From VYFG01 sp965213885 (lineage in GTDB: Bacteria; Pseudomonadota; Gammaproteobacteria; Arenicellales; Poriferihabitantaceae): a stretch of DNA of 64,000 nucleotides. Shown here one piece after another: positions 56,481-64,000 of the stretch. The position numbers and the translations under genes were made by a program. Under the pieces are notes generated by a model, which made no database searches, had not been told where the DNA came from, and was given only the letters and a program-made list of their open reading frames with translations. The DNA is taken from assembly GCA_965213885.1 (NCBI GenBank), contig OZ243919.1:3348001-3412000 (forward strand), read 5' to 3'. Each line of letters opens with the position of its first letter. Within the stretch, counting starts at the first letter, position 1.

Positions 56481-57466
56481 CACGGTCGTGATCCCCGGAT
56501 GCGGTTGAGACGTATGCTGAGCAGGCCGTTCGGAAGAACAAGAATCAGCAGAATCAGCACGCTCGAGTACACCAGCAACTGGTATTTGCCGAGCTCAAAC
56601 AGCAGATCCCAACCGAAATACAGCGTCAGGGTCCCGAGCATCGGACCGAAAACGTACCCGAGTCCGCCCAGGAAACAGTTCAGCATGAAGTCGATCGAAT
56701 CCTTGACCACAAAGCTCGACGGATAGACCGACTGTGCGATTGCTCCGAACATGGCACCGCCCACACCGCCCAGGAACGAGGAGATCGCGAAGACAATCAC
56801 CCGCAGGTAGGCGATGTTGACACCGACGGACGCGGCCAGCTCCTCGTTCTGCTGCATGGACCGGCAGAGTTGGCCGAGGCGTGAATTCACGATCCGGTAC
56901 ATGGCCGCGAAACAGATGACCATGAGCACACAGGCGGTGTAGTAGAACGCCAGCTTCGGGTTCTCGATGGTGGAGAAGTCGGGGATGAGGGTGATGCCGA
57001 AGACCGACAGTTCACTCGGCAAGGGAATGGAGACAATGCCCTTCGCGCCGTTCGTGATGGGCAGCGCAAGCGCCGCGAGGCGGACGACTTCGGTCAGTAC
57101 CAGTGTGATCATCGCGAAATACACGCCGCGCAGCCGCAGTATCGGCAGGCCGATCAGGATTGCGACCAGGCCCGCGAAAAGGCCTGCAAGCGGGAGGGAG
57201 TACCAGAAGGACATACCCGCCTTGGTGACCAGGATGGCCGATACATATGCCCCGATCAGTGCGAACGCGCCCTGCCCGATATTGATCCGTCCGATATAGA
57301 ACGTAAGCCAGACGCCAGCGCTGGCAATGGACAACAGGGCTACGGAAGTCAGCGTGTAGTAGAAATTCCAGCGCCCGGTGACGGAGATCAGGAAAGGTAT
57401 GAGCCAGAAAATCGATACGAGGAACACCGCGAGAGCCAGTAAACGGTACATGCCTGCGCGACTCAT
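56480..57466 (-). CDS. Branched-chain-type ABC permease (LivM-like)
   Basis: A 328-aa permease with about nine to ten spans. YIGRINIGQGAFALIGAYVSA near residue 55 and NEELAASVGVNIAYLRVIVFAISSF (coupling loop and next span; quoted as two parts) are LivM hallmarks. The stop overlaps the ATPase gene and the start follows the LivH-like gene by 4 bp. Confidence 0.92.
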   Translation of the reverse strand: MSRAGMYRLLALAVFLVSIFWLIPFLISVTGRWNFYYTLTSVALLSIASAGVWLTFYIGRINIGQGAFALIGAYVSAILVTKAGMSFWYSLPLAGLFAGLVAILIGLPILRLRGVYFAMITLVLTEVVRLAALALPITNGAKGIVSIPLPSELSVFGITLIPDFSTIENPKLAFYYTACVLMVICFAAMYRIVNSRLGQLCRSMQQNEELAASVGVNIAYLRVIVFAISSFLGGVGGAMFGAIAQSVYPSSFVVKDSIDFMLNCFLGGLGYVFGPMLGTLTLYFGWDLLFELGKYQLLVYSSVLILLILVLPNGLLSIRLNRIRGSRP

Positions 57467-57470
57467 CCCA

Positions 57471-58340
57471 TCATCCCCACGGCTTACCCATGAGACCCTG
57501 CGGGCGAATGGTCAGGAAGATCATGAGGGCGACGAATATCACCAGGTAGGTGATGTCGCCATACTGGTAAAGTACGGCAAGACCGACAGCCTCGAGCATC
57601 CCGAGAATAAAACCGCCGGCGATGGCCCCTGAAATCACGCCCGCACCGCCGATCATGACCATCATGAACGCCTTGATGGACGTGGGGCCGCCCATGCCGA
57701 GATTGACGCCGGTGATCGTGACCAGCAGGCCGCCCACAAGCCCTGCCAGCATCGCTCCGATTGCAAATCCGATCATGGAATACCGGTTCACGTTGACACC
57801 CATCAGCTGGGCGGCGTCCCGGTCCTGGGCGAGGGCCCTGAGCGCGCGGCCGGTCCTGCTGAACTGCATGAACGTGATGAATGCGACAATCGAAAGGATG
57901 GCAAGGACGCAGATCAGTATCCTGTCGTATGGCATGATGATCCTGAAGTCCCAGTTGAGAACCCCGTCGACGATTTTCGGGACGCCGCGCTGCTTTTCCC
58001 CGAATACCAGCAGGATGATCGCATCCAGAAGAAAGGCGATTCCCGCCGCAAGCAGCATGGTGCTCTCTTCCCTCGCCGACCGCCTGATCACGGGACCGAA
58101 CAGGAACTTCTCGATCAGGGCCCCCAGAATCGTGAGCGTCAGACAGGACATCAGGAGCGCCAGCAGGAACGGCATCTGGAGCTGACCATAGAAAGTGTAG
58201 GTCACGAACCCGCCGATGACGTACATCTGGCCGTGCGCAAAATTCAGCACGTTCATGAGCGCAAAGATCAGGGTCAGCCCAAGAGCGATCATTGCGTATT
58301 GGGAGCCGAGATAAATACCGTTGGCGACGACCTGTTCCAT
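57471..58340 (-). CDS. Branched-chain-type ABC permease (LivH-like)
   Basis: A 289-aa permease with about eight spans. It opens with NGIYLGSQYAMIALGLTLIF and MNVLNFAHGQMYVIGGF, the LivH signature, and has ALAQDRDAAQLMGVNVNRY as the coupling loop. ATG 58340 is clear. It pairs with the LivM-like permease. Confidence 0.93.
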   Translation of the reverse strand: MEQVVANGIYLGSQYAMIALGLTLIFALMNVLNFAHGQMYVIGGFVTYTFYGQLQMPFLLALLMSCLTLTILGALIEKFLFGPVIRRSAREESTMLLAAGIAFLLDAIILLVFGEKQRGVPKIVDGVLNWDFRIIMPYDRILICVLAILSIVAFITFMQFSRTGRALRALAQDRDAAQLMGVNVNRYSMIGFAIGAMLAGLVGGLLVTITGVNLGMGGPTSIKAFMMVMIGGAGVISGAIAGGFILGMLEAVGLAVLYQYGDITYLVIFVALMIFLTIRPQGLMGKPWG

Positions 58341-58416
58341 GATGGATTCCTATACCACAACTACCCCGGACCGGATAGGCCGGCCCGGGGCGGTTGCCGG
58401 GTCCGCGAAATTGCCC

Positions 58417-59604
58417 CTAGTCGACTTCGGCGACAAAGAGGGTTTCGAATTCCCCGTCCTGGAAAACGTTGACAACCAGCGGTACCGCGACCTGGCGGCG
58501 CTGGCCGAACGATGACATGCCGACGTAGCGCATCACGGCATCACCCTTCATATAAGGGTTGGGGACTTCGAACGTGTCCATCGTCTGCTTGAAGGCTTCC
58601 ACGTCCTCGATGGCCGCCGGATTTTCCGCCAGGGTCGCCAGGATGTATTCGAGCGCGTAAACCTTGGTGTTCGACTCGTCGTTGTATTCGCCGAACATCT
58701 CGGTGTATCGCGCAACGAATTCATTCATCATGTCGGACGCGATTTCCGGAGTGGATGCACCACCCACAGATATGAACCCGTTCGCCAGGTCCCCCGCGCT
58801 TTCGCGCAGTACCTGGGCATCTTGGGCGGTCTCCGTCGATATCAGGCCCTGAAATCCCAGCTCCCGCGCGGAACGGATCAGTTGCGGGGCATTGGCCGGC
58901 GTTACGCCGGAAAGCACCAGGAGGTCGGGATTCGTGCGAATGACCGGGGTCAGAACCGGCGTGAAGTCCGTCGTATCCACCTGGTAGGTGACGTTGGCGG
59001 AAACCGCCTCGAGCCCCAGGGCCTCCGCGGCAACGAGACCGCTGTCACGCTGGCTGAGGGGGTCGGACTCGTTGGCGGCAATGAATGCCACGGTCTTGAC
59101 GCCCTTTTCCTCCATCAGGTACTTGTAGATTGCCGGACCGGACTGGTAGTTGGCGACCATTCCAAGAACCGCATTCGATGCGGGCGCCGTGTACAGCGCC
59201 TTGGGAAAAGCGTATGGGAAATAGATAATTCCGTTCGCCTCGGCTACCGGCCGAACGGCGGCCGCACCATCGTCCACGTTCGGCCCAACGACATAGTGGA
59301 TTCCTTCCTGGGCCATCTTTTCCATTCCGGCAATTGCCCGTTTCGGGTCCTTCTGGTCGTCGAACGAGACAATTTCGATGTCATACGTGACATCCCCGAT
59401 CTTGTATCCGCCGATTTCGTTGATCCATGCCGCGCGGGTTTCCATCGAACGCTGGTTCGAAATGCCCCATGCGGCAGCCGGCCCGCTCGTGACACCGACA
59501 AAGCCGATCTTGAGCACGGGATTGTCGGCGAGGACTGCGGTTGCCGGAACAGCCGCCAGTGTGAGAGCCGCGGCCAGGCTCGTGAGCATGTTTCTACGTT
59601 GCAT
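58417..59604 (-). CDS. Branched-chain-type ABC importer binding protein
   Basis: A 395-aa periplasmic protein of the LivK/amide-binding type. The signal peptide ends AVPATAVLA (about residue 26). PVLKIGFVGVTSGPAAAWG opens the mature part, and YDIEIVSFDDQKDPKRAI follows, as in the HAAT family. GGAGGG precedes ATG 59604. It is first in the operon, behind the palindrome at 59704. The ligand could be an amino acid, amide or ureide; the racemase at the operon end favours an amino-acid derivative. Confidence 0.92.
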   Translation of the reverse strand: MQRRNMLTSLAAALTLAAVPATAVLADNPVLKIGFVGVTSGPAAAWGISNQRSMETRAAWINEIGGYKIGDVTYDIEIVSFDDQKDPKRAIAGMEKMAQEGIHYVVGPNVDDGAAAVRPVAEANGIIYFPYAFPKALYTAPASNAVLGMVANYQSGPAIYKYLMEEKGVKTVAFIAANESDPLSQRDSGLVAAEALGLEAVSANVTYQVDTTDFTPVLTPVIRTNPDLLVLSGVTPANAPQLIRSARELGFQGLISTETAQDAQVLRESAGDLANGFISVGGASTPEIASDMMNEFVARYTEMFGEYNDESNTKVYALEYILATLAENPAAIEDVEAFKQTMDTFEVPNPYMKGDAVMRYVGMSSFGQRRQVAVPLVVNVFQDGEFETLFVAEVD

Positions 59605-59703
59605 AACTCCCTCCAGGGTGATTTACGGGTATTGGCACATTAGTTGTGTCGAAATGAACTTTTCGGTTCAACCGCAGTAATTCCAACATGGAATTAACAA
59701 TTG

Positions 59704-59724
59704 TGTCAACAATATATGTTGACA
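59704..59724. promoter_or_regulatory. Perfect palindrome, probable GntR-family operator
   Basis: Arms TGTCAACA and TGTTGACA, identical in inverted orientation, flank ATATA. The site lies in the 202-bp divergent spacer between the ABC operon and the GntR gene, which otherwise is AT-rich. FCD-type GntR regulators bind short dyads of this kind. A related half-site TTGACAATT occurs at about 59742. Confidence 0.7.
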
Positions 59725-59806
59725 ATAATTCCCCCAAACATTGACAATTCAGATCAAGGCAGCTTAAAAGACATCGACAATATTTGAGAGTAAGAGAGGT
59801 TGCTGG

Positions 59807-60532
59807 ATGAGCATGTCGACGGAATCGGCCATAGCCGAGAAAACGGAAAATGTCCTGCCTGAGCGGGTGGACGAGACATTCATCGTCGAACGCATCTTCA
59901 GTGCCGTGATGGAACATCGGCTTGCGCCCGCAACGAAACTGAGCGAGCACAAGCTTTGCGACACCTTCGGCGTCGGGCGCATGCATGTCAGGCGCGCGCT
60001 GCTGCTCTTGTCCAGTCAGGGAATTGTGGATCTGGAAACCAACCGGGGCGCATTTGTGGCCAGCCCCAGCCCGGCGGAAGCGAACGAGGTCTTCGAGGCC
60101 CGTGCTTTGCTGGAACCTGCGATTGCGCAGCAGGTTGTCGTGGATATCGTGCCTGAAAAGATGGAGATGCTGAGACAGCACATTGCCCTGGAGAGCGAGG
60201 CACGGGAAAACAACAAGGTCACCGACCTCATCCGGCTTTCCGGCGAATTTCACGTGAAGCTTGCCCTGGCATCCGGGAACTCCATCCTGAGTCGCGTCAT
60301 TCGCGAACTGGTGACACGGTCGTCCCTGATTGTCGGACTGTTCGGGACCTCAAGTCACACGATTTGCCCGGAGGACGAACACTCGAAGATCCTGAGTGCG
60401 ATCGAGCAGGGCGATTCGAATACGGCCAAGGCTCAAATGATCGAGCACCTGAATCGGGTCAGGGACGGCCTGAATTTTTCAGTGCCCAAATCGCAGGAAA
60501 AGTACCTGGCAGAAATACTCGGACTGAAATGA
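59807..60532 (+). CDS. GntR-family regulator, FCD (FadR-like) subgroup
   Basis: 241 aa. The winged helix (residues about 25-95) has the typical LAPATKLSEHKLCDTFGVGR and VRRALLLLSSQGIV. The FCD domain follows (about 100-225), with metal ligands probably Asp/His in LSGEFHVKLAL and HTICPEDEHSKIL. ATG 59807 has no strong Shine-Dalgarno. It is divergent from the ABC/racemase operon and probably represses it until the imported ligand binds. Confidence 0.92.
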   Translation: MSMSTESAIAEKTENVLPERVDETFIVERIFSAVMEHRLAPATKLSEHKLCDTFGVGRMHVRRALLLLSSQGIVDLETNRGAFVASPSPAEANEVFEARALLEPAIAQQVVVDIVPEKMEMLRQHIALESEARENNKVTDLIRLSGEFHVKLALASGNSILSRVIRELVTRSSLIVGLFGTSSHTICPEDEHSKILSAIEQGDSNTAKAQMIEHLNRVRDGLNFSVPKSQEKYLAEILGLK

Positions 60533-60777
60533 CCGGTGCGGGGCCGCATCAGGTACTGCCAGGAGACCGGACTTGGGCTTCGAATATCCCCCGTGCCGGA
60601 ATGTCCTTGGTTCCTCCACTTCAGGTGGTGGGGATGCCAGACAGTCGCCCAACAAGGGAGAGTTGATCAAGCGTGGTGGAGCCTCTCGTACGTGGACCGC
60701 TCCCGCCGGCAACTTGCATTACTTCTTCGTACGTTTGGTATCTTCGCCCTTGGAGCGCTGGACGTCACCACCGTGAA

Positions 60778-61071
60778 TCATCCATCCTGAAAAACACGTT
60801 GGTAATTCCCTGTGAGAATTTCCAGCACCTCTTGCCACACATTCCCTGTTGAGACCCGGCGACGTGGCGGTGCGGGATTCCGCCTGTTGTTCCGGACCGG
60901 ATTCATCTGAAATTCAGCGTGCCCGGCAAAGAATCGTTGCATGAAGGTGGAATCGAAGAATCCGACAGTAAGGTGAGGGGATACCACCGATGCCGTCACC
61001 TGGCCTTCACGGTCCTGCTCACCCTGTTCCCGTGCAGTTGCGCAGCCCCTGGATCGGGACAAGTGCATCAT
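60778..61071 (-). CDS. Small ORF overlapping the ATPase gene
   Basis: 97 codons from ATG 61071, which overlaps the stop of the ATPase gene upstream (coupled). The product is basic (RNNRRNPAPPRRR) with no recognisable domain. Overlap and direction are the only support; it may be a shadow. Confidence 0.3.
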   Translation of the reverse strand: MMHLSRSRGCATAREQGEQDREGQVTASVVSPHLTVGFFDSTFMQRFFAGHAEFQMNPVRNNRRNPAPPRRRVSTGNVWQEVLEILTGNYQRVFQDG

Positions 61072-61919
61072 GGCAGACTGGCGGGGGATCGGCTATGAGG
61101 ACGGGCAGCAAAGGCCTCATCCAGGTGGACCGAATCAATGCGTCCCTCTTTGGCCTGGATAATGTCGCACGCCGCAACTGCCACCCGGTTGATGTGCTGC
61201 GGCCACCTCTGGGACCGTTCGGCCAGTTCGTTCACCCACACCTCCCGATCTTCCTGCGTGCCCGTGAAACCATAGGCGCCAAGAATATCCCGGATGGCAC
61301 AGGCCGAATCATCCAACGGCAGGAGATCCAGGGTCACCACCCGCCCCCTGGCGAATCTGGAAAGACCACACTCGCGCAGTACCTTCTGGGTGTCGCTCAG
61401 TCCAAAGAACGCCGCCACCAGGGGAATCCCCTGGGGGTCCCGGTGAAGACAGTCCATCACACCCTTCGTGGAGCCGGAGGCCGGTATGTTCTGGGCTTCG
61501 TCCACACAGACCACGATGTGGTATTTGCCGAGAAGCTGCGCCGCCTTCCGGAAGACCCGCCCAGACGTCACCCCTTCGTCCCTGCGCCCACCTACAGACA
61601 CGCCGAATGCCCCACCCCCGCACTCCGACAGTTCCCGGTACAGCTTCCTCCCGCGGTCAAGCAGATCATCCAGCACCGTGGCCACGGATGTGCCGGCAGC
61701 GATTTTCCGGAGACGTTCGCTTTCTGTATTGGCCGCTTCAACCAGGGCCTCGATGACATCGACAGGAGACTCCAGGGAACCCGGGCTCATGGCAACCGCC
61801 ACCCAGGGAGCATCGGGGGTCGAATGGCATCGCACTGCTTCCAGGCACTCTTCTAACCCTGATCTCCTGATACGGCCCAGCCTGTGATCCGGGAAAGCCA
61901 GCGGTGCAAGGGGATTCAT
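61068..61919 (-). CDS. AAA-type ATPase of a mobile element, no Walker A
   Basis: 283 aa from ATG 61919. Walker B is IVVCVDEAQNI (Asp-Glu), and GLSRFARGRVVTLDLLPL with SQRWPQHINRVAVAA matches ORC/Cdc6- or TniB-like ATPases of integrative elements. The N-terminus lacks a Walker A loop; AVAMSPGSLESPVD stands where GxxGxGKT would be expected. Either the family is nucleotide-binding-defective or a segment was deleted. It is divergent from the broken tyrosine recombinase. Confidence 0.6.
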   Translation of the reverse strand: MNPLAPLAFPDHRLGRIRRSGLEECLEAVRCHSTPDAPWVAVAMSPGSLESPVDVIEALVEAANTESERLRKIAAGTSVATVLDDLLDRGRKLYRELSECGGGAFGVSVGGRRDEGVTSGRVFRKAAQLLGKYHIVVCVDEAQNIPASGSTKGVMDCLHRDPQGIPLVAAFFGLSDTQKVLRECGLSRFARGRVVTLDLLPLDDSACAIRDILGAYGFTGTQEDREVWVNELAERSQRWPQHINRVAVAACDIIQAKEGRIDSVHLDEAFAARPHSRSPASLP

Positions 61920-61954
61920 GGGGCATGAGAATCGGGGCGAATTGCCGGAAGGAA

Positions 61955-62534
61955 GTAACCCTTGCAAGCCTAGTGGTCAAGTACATGCAATATCCACGTG
62001 AGCGCTTCCTGAGCGAGGTGGAATTCCGCCGTCTTGGCCGGACACTTACGAAAGCGGAAGACGGCAAGGGGGCTCCCATCCACGTAATTTCTGACTGGCT
62101 GCCGGAAAAATGAGATCCTCACCATCAGATGAGAGGATGTGGGCCTGGAAGGAAGGGAGTTGCGCCTCTGGGATTCAAAATCCGGGGCGCGGACGGTGGT
62201 GTTGTCACCTGAGGCGGTGAAGGTCCTGGCGGAGATTGCGCGCGTTGCGGACAATCCCCACGTGATACCGGGTCAGGTCTGCGGATACCCCATGTGAAAG
62301 CTGGACAGGCCATGGATAGTCATCTGCGAACGGGCCGGGCTCGAGGGCATCCCTCTTCACGATTGCCGGCATTCCTTTGCCAGCAGGGTGCTGGCGCTTG
62401 GTACGCTTGACGGCGACCGGGAAGCTGCTGGGTCTACGAACGTGAAGACGACAGCGCACTATGTGCACCTGGCGCGGGACACGTGCGCGAGTCTGCGGGC
62501 CGGGTTTCAGACAGTATTGCTGCAGACATACTGA
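61955..62534 (+). pseudogene. Tyrosine recombinase (phage-type integrase) remnant
   Basis: Pieces of a phage integrase lie in order but in different frames. PRERFLSEVEFRRLGR (about 61992) is the start of the catalytic domain. ELRLWDSKSGARTVVLSP (about 62157) holds the catalytic Lys. HDCRHSFASRVLALG (about 62362) holds the HxxR box. TTAHYVHLARDT (about 62450) holds the nucleophile Tyr. The Arg I segment and part of the middle are deleted and at least two frameshifts occur. The gene is dead. It abuts lipoprotein B as another recombinase abuts lipoprotein A. Confidence 0.8.
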
Positions 62535-62901
62535 ATGGAAATCGGCCGGTGGTTACGAAGAAACAGGCAGGAACCGGTACAGGCGGGATGCAGCCGTAAT
62601 AAGGCGTGTTTGTCGAAGAATAGAGCCAGTCGATTGCCGAAGTCCTCAACAAAACAAGGAAATAGCTGAAATTCACAGTTGTTCCGGAATTCCCAAAATC
62701 GCTCTTTTTATATTGAAGTGGTACTTGGAGTTCTAGGGCGGAAATTTGGGCAAACAGGCTCTTGCAATCCGTGATGCGCCAATATACGATTAGGCCAAGG
62801 TGCAACTGCTCGGTTGCGAGCCATCTGGTTTGCAATCCTAAGGGTGCACATATACCATTAAAACCCTCGTTAATTTAATAAACCTAAAGCGGAGGAAAAC
62901 C
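62535..62901. other. Upstream region of lipoprotein B
   Basis: 367 bp, less GC-rich than the window. At 62775-62806 is a segment that starts TGCGCCAATATACGATT and ends GGTGCAAC, resembling the ends of repeat R3 (TGCGC ... GTGTGCAAC). AGGGT / ACCCT arms at about 62840-62867 could form a weak hairpin. A ribosome site GGAGG lies at 62891. No gene is supported. Confidence 0.4.
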
Positions 62902-64000
62902 GTGAAAGAGTCATATCGACAAAAACCCCTTTTGACGCTTGCGACGGTCGTGGTCGCAATGGTGCTTCTTCTTGCTGGTTGCGGCGGGGGTAGCGGATCG
63001 ACGACCACCACACCGCCGGAGCCCACCACGCCCACGCCCCCGCCACCTCCGGGACCGACCGCTGAAAGCGTGAAAGCCGACGCGGCGGATGCGATAACAA
63101 AAGCCATAGCCGCCTACATGGCGGCGGACCAGGCTTCGAAAGACGCGATCAAGTATGCGGGCATGCTCACTACGCGGGCCGTAGATGGCGAGTCGGCAAT
63201 GGCCGCGGCAAACGCGCAGAAGGTTCTGAATGCGGAGATGGCTGCGGACACCGCCGTCATGGACGCAGACACTGCCTTGAAGGCCGCTATGGCAGCGAAA
63301 ACCGCAGCAGAGGGTCTTGCCGAGGATGACGCGGGCCGGGCAGGTGCTATTGCGGCGGCCGAAGAGGCGATCAAGCAGGCGACAGCTCAGAAAAAAATGG
63401 CTATGGATCTCGTCGATCTTGCTGAAGATGGTGCCGACGGAATTCAGTCGTTGAAGGGTGCAGTCGAAGAGGTCGAGGGTGACAACCCGTTGATGGCCGG
63501 CTACCCGAAGATGCCCGCCGGCCACGGCGAGGACGTTGCTGCGAATGTCATGACGGCACTGACGGCAGCCGCCGTGAACCCAGTCGTCGCCGACGCCCCT
63601 AAGGGCGCCATTATGCACGACGGTGCGGCCATCGGGGCCATGACCTGGGCCATGATCGTCGGCGAAGATAATGTCATGGACGTCCGTAAGTTCGACACTA
63701 ACGCGATATCGGAAGTGAAAGCGATGTCGGTCATGGGCAGCATGGCAAACGATCTCGCGGCAACCGATGTAACAGTTCCGGCCGATCAGGACGATACCAA
63801 GGACGGTATCCAGAATAACGACGGCGCCAGTTACGATGCCATGTACATGGGTATCGACGGCACGGTGTTCTGCGGCGGCACCGATTGCGGCCGGGACGCC
63901 GACGGCAACCTGACCGGCAGCTGGTACTTCACTCCGGACTCGACTACGGACCTCTTTGTTCCGGCCAAGGCGGGTGGGTACATGATTGCGACCATGTATG
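62902..64000 (+). CDS. Surface lipoprotein related to copy A (copy B), cut by window end
   Basis: 366 codons are visible from GTG 62902, six bases after GGAGG. The lipobox LLLAGC is followed by a Pro/Thr/Ser linker. Residues about 55-190 are a long Ala/Met/Asp helix region with heptad-like repeats (for example MAADTAVMDADTALKAA). The beta part starts after about 200, and GASYDAMYMGIDGTVFC with DGNLTGSWYFTP aligns with SYDGAQGRFRC and SLEGTWHFKP of copy A. The C-terminus lies outside the window. It is a paralogue with a diverged sequence, probably surface-exposed. Confidence 0.78.
   Translation, partial: MKESYRQKPLLTLATVVVAMVLLLAGCGGGSGSTTTTPPEPTTPTPPPPPGPTAESVKADAADAITKAIAAYMAADQASKDAIKYAGMLTTRAVDGESAMAAANAQKVLNAEMAADTAVMDADTALKAAMAAKTAAEGLAEDDAGRAGAIAAAEEAIKQATAQKKMAMDLVDLAEDGADGIQSLKGAVEEVEGDNPLMAGYPKMPAGHGEDVAANVMTALTAAAVNPVVADAPKGAIMHDGAAIGAMTWAMIVGEDNVMDVRKFDTNAISEVKAMSVMGSMANDLAATDVTVPADQDDTKDGIQNNDGASYDAMYMGIDGTVFCGGTDCGRDADGNLTGSWYFTPDSTTDLFVPAKAGGYMIATMY

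Overview
The window looks like part of a gammaproteobacterial chromosome with high-GC coding sequence. The evidence is its housekeeping set: dolP and lpoA facing rsmI, an RNase P RNA gene, a class A penicillin-binding protein of the PBP1A type, aroK-aroB, gltB-gltD and hemE. I could run no searches. Family names rest on motifs and on recognising the translated sequences.

Positions 1-16028 hold a methanesulfonate-use locus. It has a TauE/SafE-type exporter (partial), a LysR regulator, a GcvT-like protein, a PanB-like protein, the four components of a Rieske methanesulfonate monooxygenase (msmABCD), a NitT/TauT-type ABC importer (binding protein, two permeases, two unequal ATPases), and a GldA / GldFG-like ABC system at the 3' end. 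The diagnostic feature is the 26-residue spacing inside the Rieske motif of the large subunit. The expected products are formaldehyde and sulfite, which fits folate-dependent C1 enzymes and a sulfite/sulfonate exporter in the same locus.

Positions 16348-25784 are core genes: dolP, lpoA, rsmI, then an exonuclease-CBS-DUF294 fusion convergent with a YggT-like protein and a DUF4212/sodium-solute symporter pair. Positions 26251-32000 look acquired. They carry zur-znuCBA with an extra 44-codon gene overlapping znuC, a Zur-box-like palindrome, a frameshifted folE remnant, a FitAB toxin-antitoxin pair and a truncated serine recombinase. Positions 32053-46830 return to the core (rnpB, PBP1A, aroKB, gltBD, hemE). 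Two scars interrupt it: an iolC/iolG deletion chimera and a VapD gene with a stop codon in place of tyrosine.

Positions 47205-64000 are accessory: an old yellow enzyme, an IclR-linked fold-IV aminotransferase, and a branched-chain-type ABC importer with an Asp/Glu/hydantoin racemase and a divergent GntR regulator. Two related Cys-anchored surface lipoproteins (the second cut by the window end) each sit beside a broken tyrosine recombinase. Near the first are about 35-bp dyad repeats that resemble recombinase sites. This recombinase-lipoprotein arrangement and the extended methanesulfonate locus are the two most promising leads. No tRNA, rRNA, CRISPR array or intact insertion sequence was seen.
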